From contig NZ_CP004078.1 of NCBI RefSeq assembly GCF_000612505.1, positions 4,287,279 through 4,351,278 of the forward strand: 64,000 nt of DNA. Direction: 5' to 3'. Under the pieces are notes generated by a model that was given only the letters and a program-made list of their open reading frames with translations, searched no databases and was not told the DNA's origin. The DNA is from Paenibacillus sabinae T27. GTDB lineage: Bacteria > Bacillota > Bacilli > Paenibacillales > Paenibacillaceae. A program made the translations under genes and the position numbers. This document shows positions 59,957 to 64,000 of the stretch, piece after piece (the first letter of the stretch is position 1; every line of letters starts with the position of its first letter).

Positions 59957-61363
59957 CTAGATACTCGGATGAAGGTCTCGAACAGGGCTTACATTCTCCA
60001 GCAGCGAAGCGAGGTGAAGAATTGTTGACTCTGCATACCAGTTAGATACCAGCTGCACCCCGATCGGTAGTCCGTCCTTGCTGGTGCCGAATCTGATCGA
60101 CAACCCCGGTAGTCCGGTTACGTTGAACGGCACGGTCGCGCTTTGAATGTGTGTGGCGGGTACAGTCTGGCCGTTGATGACAATTTCTGAGAGGCCATGT
60201 GCATGTGCGGGAATAGGCAGTACAGGGCAAAGCAGCGCGTCATAACGCTGGAAGTATTCGGCGAATCCGTCCTTAAGCCGCTCTGCGGCTTGCTCTGCGA
60301 GGATATAGTCGCCATAGTTCGTATCGGACGTCTCAAGCATCGCTTTAGCAATTTTGAAAATCTCGTTTTCGTGTCCGGCAGTTGCTTCCACGAAAGCGGG
60401 CTTAAGTTCCATTACGTGCAGCCGATTGAATACATCGAGGCTATCATCCAGCTCGAGCGCCGGAATGCGCACAGGTTCCACAATGCAGCCGGCAGTCTGA
60501 AGCGCCTTGGCCGCCTCCTGGACGGTAGCCGCAACCTCAGTGTCGATCAGTCCGAAGCCAGGCTCGACCAACCACCCCACTCGAAGCGGATGATCCGGCG
60601 AGGATCCCGCCCCAGCATCAAACGCGAGGGTGCTTGTGGAAAAGCCATCCGCACCATCCGGCCCGATGAGAAGCGAGTAAGCCAACGCGATATCGCGAAC
60701 GCTGCGTGCCATCGGGCCGACATGCCAGAATCGACGCGGCACCCGCGGCCATAGTCCTGTCATCGGGATGCGCCCATGTGTGGCTTTGAGGGCAATGATG
60801 CCGGTATGTGCAGCTGGACCGCGTAGGGAGATGGCAAGATCGCTGCCTAGACCGAGCGGCGACATACCCGCCGCGATCGCTGCAGATTCACCGCCACTCG
60901 ACCCGCCGGGGGTACGCTCAAGATTCCAAGGGTTGTTTGCCCTTCCGGTCAGCAGGTTGTCGCTTTCAGTAGAGTACGAGAATTCCGGAAGGTTAGTTTT
61001 TGCAAGCAGGATCGCACCAGCATTCTTTAAGCGCGCGACGCTGGTAGCATCAGTCTTAGGAATGCGGCCTTTAAAGATCGGCGAGCCGCGTTGTGTCAAT
61101 ACCTCTGCAGTATCAATGGAATCCTTAGCGGTGAAGGGCACTCCATGCAGAGGACCAAGTACGCCACCGCGAAGGAGTGTTGCTTCCGCTTTCCTCGCAG
61201 CTTCAAGTGCATCGTTCGCAACCGTTACAATCGCATTAATCTTAGGATTAACGGCTTCGATACGATCGAGGTGTGTCTGAACAACCTCGACCGGAGAGAT
61301 CTCACGGGTGCGGATCAGCTCAGCCAACTTGGTTGCGTCAGAATAAATGATGTCGAGAGTCAT
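59957..61363 (-). CDS. amidase (amidase-signature family)
   Basis: This 468-residue protein has a Ser-cisSer-Lys triad: Lys in 'PFTAKDSIDT', cis-Ser in 'TPGGSSGGESAAIAAG' and the nucleophile in 'GSDLAISLRGPAAHTG'. The Gly-Ser-Asp stretch is close to GatA-type amidases, but no gatB or gatC lies near, so it is a catabolic or detoxifying amidase. The start follows AGAAGGATAA. It is divergent from a TetR regulator with three operators between them. Confidence 0.9.
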   Translation of the reverse strand: MTLDIIYSDATKLAELIRTREISPVEVVQTHLDRIEAVNPKINAIVTVANDALEAARKAEATLLRGGVLGPLHGVPFTAKDSIDTAEVLTQRGSPIFKGRIPKTDATSVARLKNAGAILLAKTNLPEFSYSTESDNLLTGRANNPWNLERTPGGSSGGESAAIAAGMSPLGLGSDLAISLRGPAAHTGIIALKATHGRIPMTGLWPRVPRRFWHVGPMARSVRDIALAYSLLIGPDGADGFSTSTLAFDAGAGSSPDHPLRVGWLVEPGFGLIDTEVAATVQEAAKALQTAGCIVEPVRIPALELDDSLDVFNRLHVMELKPAFVEATAGHENEIFKIAKAMLETSDTNYGDYILAEQAAERLKDGFAEYFQRYDALLCPVLPIPAHAHGLSEIVINGQTVPATHIQSATVPFNVTGLPGLSIRFGTSKDGLPIGVQLVSNWYAESTILHLASLLENVSPVRDLHPSI

Positions 61364-61585
61364 TATTTATCCTTCTTTCTACGTTTTGTTTTATGCTGTC
61401 GTCTGTTTACATATTTGGCTTCATAGTAGGAAACTTTATGACGCTGTACTTCTTCTGACACTACTCCCCTACATTTAGTACGCAATCAATTACCTACTTT
61501 TCTCTAATCTTTTTCACAACATAAAAGCTTATTTATGACTTTTAATGTAGTGTAGCTAGCATTGTAATATCTTGAACCCCCTCTC

Positions 61586-61605
61586 TACCTGTCACTTGGT
61601 AGGTA
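61586..61605. promoter_or_regulatory. operator 1 of the amidase-tetR region
   Basis: TACCTGTCACTTGGTAGGTA is an imperfect palindrome with arms TACCT and AGGTA. Confidence 0.75.
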
Positions 61606-61621
61606 ATTGTTTTAAAAAAAA

Positions 61622-61641
61622 TACCTACCACACGATAGGTT
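61622..61641. promoter_or_regulatory. operator 2 of the amidase-tetR region
   Basis: TACCTACCACACGATAGGTT has the same arms and length as operator 1, 36 bp away. Confidence 0.7.
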
Positions 61642-61683
61642 TTCTTAAATGAAGGCAGATTCGCTCAGAAAGATGGATTTATC

Positions 61684-61703
61684 TACCTATCACTTGATAG
61701 GTA
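61684..61703. promoter_or_regulatory. operator 3, overlapping the tetR promoter
   Basis: TACCTATCACTTGATAGGTA is the best palindrome of the three. It covers the -35 box TTGATA (61694-61699) of the tetR promoter, so binding should block it. Confidence 0.78.
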
Positions 61704-61722
61704 ATACTTTAGTTGATATAAT
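61694..61722 (+). promoter_or_regulatory. tetR promoter
   Basis: TTGATA (61694-61699) and TATAAT (61717-61722) are spaced by 17 bp. Confidence 0.7.
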
Positions 61723-61770
61723 GTGATTAGTCAACAATAATTTTCGGTAACAAGAAAGTGAGGCAGTAAA

Positions 61771-62337
61771 GTGAGCTCAAACCCCTCTCGGGAAAAAATC
61801 CTGGCAGCTGCCAAAAAGGTAGCACAGGCGCATGGTTACAGCGGGTTGAACTTTCGTGATCTCGCAGAAGATGTGGGTATCAAGGCTGCGAGCATCTATT
61901 ATTACTTCCCAAACAAGGCCGATCTCGGTGCAGCGGTAGCTAGACGTTATTGGGAGGACTCAGCGGCTGTTCTGGAGGCGCTTTTGGCCAAATTTTCGGA
62001 TCCAATTCACAGTCTGCGCCATTATCCCGATACGTTCCGAGAGGCGCTTGAAAATAACAATCGCCTTTGCCTCTGCAGCTTCATGGCTGCGGAATATGAA
62101 GACCTACCAGAACCGGTGAAAAAAGAAGTTCAGACCTTTGCCGATGTCAATGTGGCTTGGCTGAGTAAGGTTCTATCCGCTGCGAACGTAGTAAGTTCCG
62201 AGGAGACCGAACGGCGGGCTCAGGCTATCTTCGCTGCTGTCGCTGGCGCTCAACTCATTGCGAGGAGCCGCTCGGATATTTCGCTCTATGATGCGTTAAT
62301 CGAGAGTTACCGCGTGGCTGGTCTTTTACCTGCGTAG
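61771..62337 (+). CDS. TetR/AcrR family regulator
   Basis: This 188-residue protein has an N-terminal HTH (about residues 5-50: 'REKILAAAKKVAQAHGYSGL', 'AEDVGIKAASIYYYFPNKADL') and a helical ligand domain. It most likely represses itself and the divergent amidase through the three palindromes. The start is GTG after AAGTGAGG. A terminator follows at 62380. Confidence 0.9.
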   Translation: MSSNPSREKILAAAKKVAQAHGYSGLNFRDLAEDVGIKAASIYYYFPNKADLGAAVARRYWEDSAAVLEALLAKFSDPIHSLRHYPDTFREALENNNRLCLCSFMAAEYEDLPEPVKKEVQTFADVNVAWLSKVLSAANVVSSEETERRAQAIFAAVAGAQLIARSRSDISLYDALIESYRVAGLLPA

Positions 62338-62379
62338 GAAGTACAACGAGTATGATATAGTAGTAACCCTTGCATAATA

Positions 62380-62418
62380 AGAAATGCCTGAGGGAGTTGT
62401 TCTTGGGCATTTTTATTC
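62380..62418 (+). terminator. terminator of the tetR gene
   Basis: AAATGCCTGAG and CTTGGGCATTT pair around GGAGTTGTT, followed by TTATT. Confidence 0.65.
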
Positions 62419-62573
62419 GATTTGGGCTTAAGATAATCGGGTATAACACTGTGGATATCAATTCAAATTAGAGAGGGACTCGTTTTACCAGCGTTTTGTT
62501 TATTACGTGCATTTCAAGAAAGGAATTGGCGCAGGTTTCGCTGGGGAAAACACGCCCATGGGGCTATGACGAA

Positions 62574-62626
62574 GAACGTCCCGTTTCACTCACTCGAGTG
62601 AGCCGGGGCGTTTTTTATTTTGGGGA
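62574..62626 (+). terminator. terminator-like hairpin ahead of the nuclease-like gene
   Basis: ACGTCCCG with CCGGGGCGT and CACTC with GAGTG form a stem followed by TTTTTTATTTT. It lies inside the longest open frame and shortly before the likely gene start, so it may be a leader attenuator or a terminator of unknown transcription. Confidence 0.6.
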
Positions 62627-62633
62627 GGACAAA

Positions 62634-63305
62634 ATCGACTTTAACGAAGCCTATCAGCAGTTTATTCAATATCATCTTGCACACCGGACAGGAGAACGCC
62701 AATCCAGGCTGAAAAGGGGGTATCTCCACGCTGAATCACTGTTTCTGGAAAAGGTCTGGTGGCCTTTGGCGGGCCATATGAATGATCTGCATCCGGAGTA
62801 TGAAGTGCTGGATTGGCGGGGCAGGTCTTATTTTGCCGACTTTGCCTGGCTTCCGGGTTACGCCAAGCTGATTATAGAAATCAAAGGATTCGGCCCGCAT
62901 GTGCGCGATATGGACCGGATGAAGTATTGCAATGAATTGAACCGGGAGACTTTTCTGCACGCTATGGGATACCGGGTGATTTCCTTTGCCTATGACGATA
63001 TTGAACAGCGTCCGCAGTTATGCGTCACCTTGCTGCGAATGGTGCTGAGCCGCTACCAGCCATCGGCTGAGCCCGTCTCCAGAGCGTTGCTGGCCGAAAA
63101 AGAGGTGCTCCGGCTCGCCGTTCACGCCGCCAAACCTCTACGGCCGGTGGATGTCGCCCGGCATTTTGAAATCGACGACAAGACGGCCGTCCTTATGCTG
63201 AAAAAACTATGCTCCAAGGGCTGGCTGATTCCTGTCCGGCGCGGCAAAAGTGAACGGGCAGTCGGCTATGAACTGGCTAATGGCGTTCTCGACTATGACC
63301 TGTAA
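62634..63305 (+). CDS. nuclease-like protein with winged-helix tail
   Basis: From the proposed start this is about 223 residues. The middle has a PD-(D/E)xK-like core: Asp in 'YFADFAWLPG' and ExK in 'AKLIIEIKGFGPH', with 'FLHAMGYRVISFAYDDIEQRP' as in DUF559/Vsr-like proteins. The last 80 residues look like a winged helix ('PLRPVDVARHFEIDDKTAVLMLKKL'). The frame is open from TTG 62496, but that part spans a terminator. GGGGAGGAC precedes an ATC at 62634 ('IDFNEAYQQF'), which fits where the conserved part begins. The start is unsure and the function unknown. Confidence 0.6.
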   Translation: MDFNEAYQQFIQYHLAHRTGERQSRLKRGYLHAESLFLEKVWWPLAGHMNDLHPEYEVLDWRGRSYFADFAWLPGYAKLIIEIKGFGPHVRDMDRMKYCNELNRETFLHAMGYRVISFAYDDIEQRPQLCVTLLRMVLSRYQPSAEPVSRALLAEKEVLRLAVHAAKPLRPVDVARHFEIDDKTAVLMLKKLCSKGWLIPVRRGKSERAVGYELANGVLDYDL

Positions 63306-63336
63306 CGGAAATTCTCCCAAAAATGTACATTAAGGC

Positions 63337-63409
63337 GGAAAAGCTCCGGCTTATTCCTCCCCCTGACCCGTAAAGTAGACAAAGTGGAGAAATAAACAGG
63401 AGCTTTTCC
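63337..63409. repeat. inverted repeat after the nuclease-like gene
   Basis: GGAAAAGCTCC (63337-63347) and GGAGCTTTTCC (63399-63409) are perfect complements 51 bp apart. Two small hairpins follow at about 63429-63466: CGGA with TTTCCG, and AACGGGA with TTCCCGTT. Confidence 0.5.
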
Positions 63410-63477
63410 AGTATATTTGGAAATTCGGAGGATTTCCGACTTATAAACGGGAGAAATTCCCGTTCATTAGGAATTTT

Positions 63478-64000
63478 CGACCGAGCCGCTCGCCTGCCCG
63501 CCCCACGCTCCCGGGCTTTGCGTGCCGCTCCCGCCCGCGCCGGCCCGCTTACGGCTCCGCCGTCGACGGCGCGCCACCGCCGCTTCCGGCAGCGCCCCTC
63601 GCTCCCGCGCCGCTGCCACCGGCGGCCGTGCCACCCGCCTGGCCGCCCCGCGCGCCCGGGCTTTGCGCACCGCTCCCGCCCAGCGTCGCCCGCTTACGGC
63701 TCCGCCGTCGACGGCGCGCCACCGCCCTCTGCTCCCGCGCCGCTGCCGCCCGGCGCAGCCCGCTTACGGCTCCGCCGTGGACGGCGCGCCGCCTCCCGCG
63801 CCGCTGCCACCGGCGGCCGTGCCACCCGCCTGGCCGCCCCGCGCGCCCGGGCTTTGCGCGCCGCTCCCGCCCAGCGCAGCCCGCCACCGCCGCTCCCGCC
63901 CGGCGCAGCCCGCTTACGGCTCCGCCGTGGACGGCGCGCCGCCTCCCGCGCCACTGCCGGCGGCCGAGCCGCTCGCCTGCCCGCCCCACGCTCCCGGGCT
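63478..64000. repeat. GC-rich tandem repeat array, continuing off the right edge
   Basis: Mosaic repeats of very high GC. The 30 bp word starting CGCTTACGGCTCCGCCGT and ending GACGGCGCGCC occurs at 63546, 63691, 63761 and 63911. The word starting CCGAGCCGCTCGCCTGCCCG recurs at about 63480 and 63965 (485 bp apart). CGCCGTCGACGGCG is a perfect 14 bp palindrome. Open frames here have Arg/Gly/Ala-rich products that follow from the base composition, so I call no gene. Confidence 0.7.

Noticed and set aside
63549..63989. Arg/Gly/Ala-rich open frame in the GC-rich repeat
   Set aside because: Frames stay open because stop codons are rare at this GC; there is no start signal and no protein-like pattern.

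Overview
The window looks like a chromosome segment of a spore-forming Firmicute, most likely Paenibacillus or a close relative. Supporting genes are an alpha/beta-type small acid-soluble spore protein, YlbJ, YuzB, YutD, YutI and YycC-like proteins, an S-box (SAM-I) riboswitch, a T-box leader and a B. subtilis-like acoABCL-acoR block. Core genes are moderately GC-rich. Three stretches differ: the AT-rich first 5 kb, an AT-rich accessory stretch at about 57.7-59.6 kb, and an extremely GC-rich tandem repeat at the right edge.

Positions 1-6.4 kb hold what I read as an integron-type gene cassette array. A tyrosine recombinase (5304-6422, minus) is followed in the same direction by an attI-like site (about 5166-5233) and at least six cassettes. 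The cassettes carry two small membrane proteins, two SAM methyltransferases, a Nudix hydrolase and a 53-residue protein. Each is followed by a 158-181 bp attC-like site. The 7-base core that opens each cassette is the reverse complement of the 7-base core that opens its own attC (exact in five of six cassettes, 6/7 in the sixth). This is the signature expected of cassettes that pass through a circular form. The attC sites share a branched multi-hairpin layout whose paired arms differ in sequence but keep pairing. A seventh cassette appears decayed. The recombinase lacks an obvious IntI-type insertion and has an extra N-terminal domain, so this may be a divergent integron lineage.

From 7.2 to 57.2 kb the window is mostly ordinary chromosome. 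In order it has an IscA/HesB-like protein; MqnE and a type II NADH dehydrogenase-like protein; YuzB and a NifU-like scaffold; metNIQ behind a SAM-I riboswitch; a HEPN-like protein; an MqnL-type UbiD decarboxylase and heme A synthase; a thioredoxin; a MurJ/SpoVB-type flippase; a HAD phosphatase; a tandem pair of class B PBPs, one frameshifted; a transglutaminase-like membrane protein; an MFS carrier; Sco and heme O synthase; trpS behind a T-box; a SASP; an M3 peptidase; a truncated globin; YlbJ; NAD kinase; an S41 protease; YutD, LipA and a LytH-like peptidase; and the acetoin dehydrogenase operon with a sigma-54 promoter, its activator AcoR and a cre-like site. MqnE and MqnL point to the futalosine route to menaquinone. 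CtaA, CtaB and Sco serve heme A and cytochrome oxidase assembly.

The last 7 kb are accessory: decayed small genes, an amidase divergent from a TetR regulator with three near-identical palindromic operators, a nuclease-like protein, and the GC-rich repeat. A family of about 100 bp structured repeats occurs five times in the window, each copy next to the T-tract of a terminator or terminator-like hairpin. No tRNA, rRNA or CRISPR array was seen.
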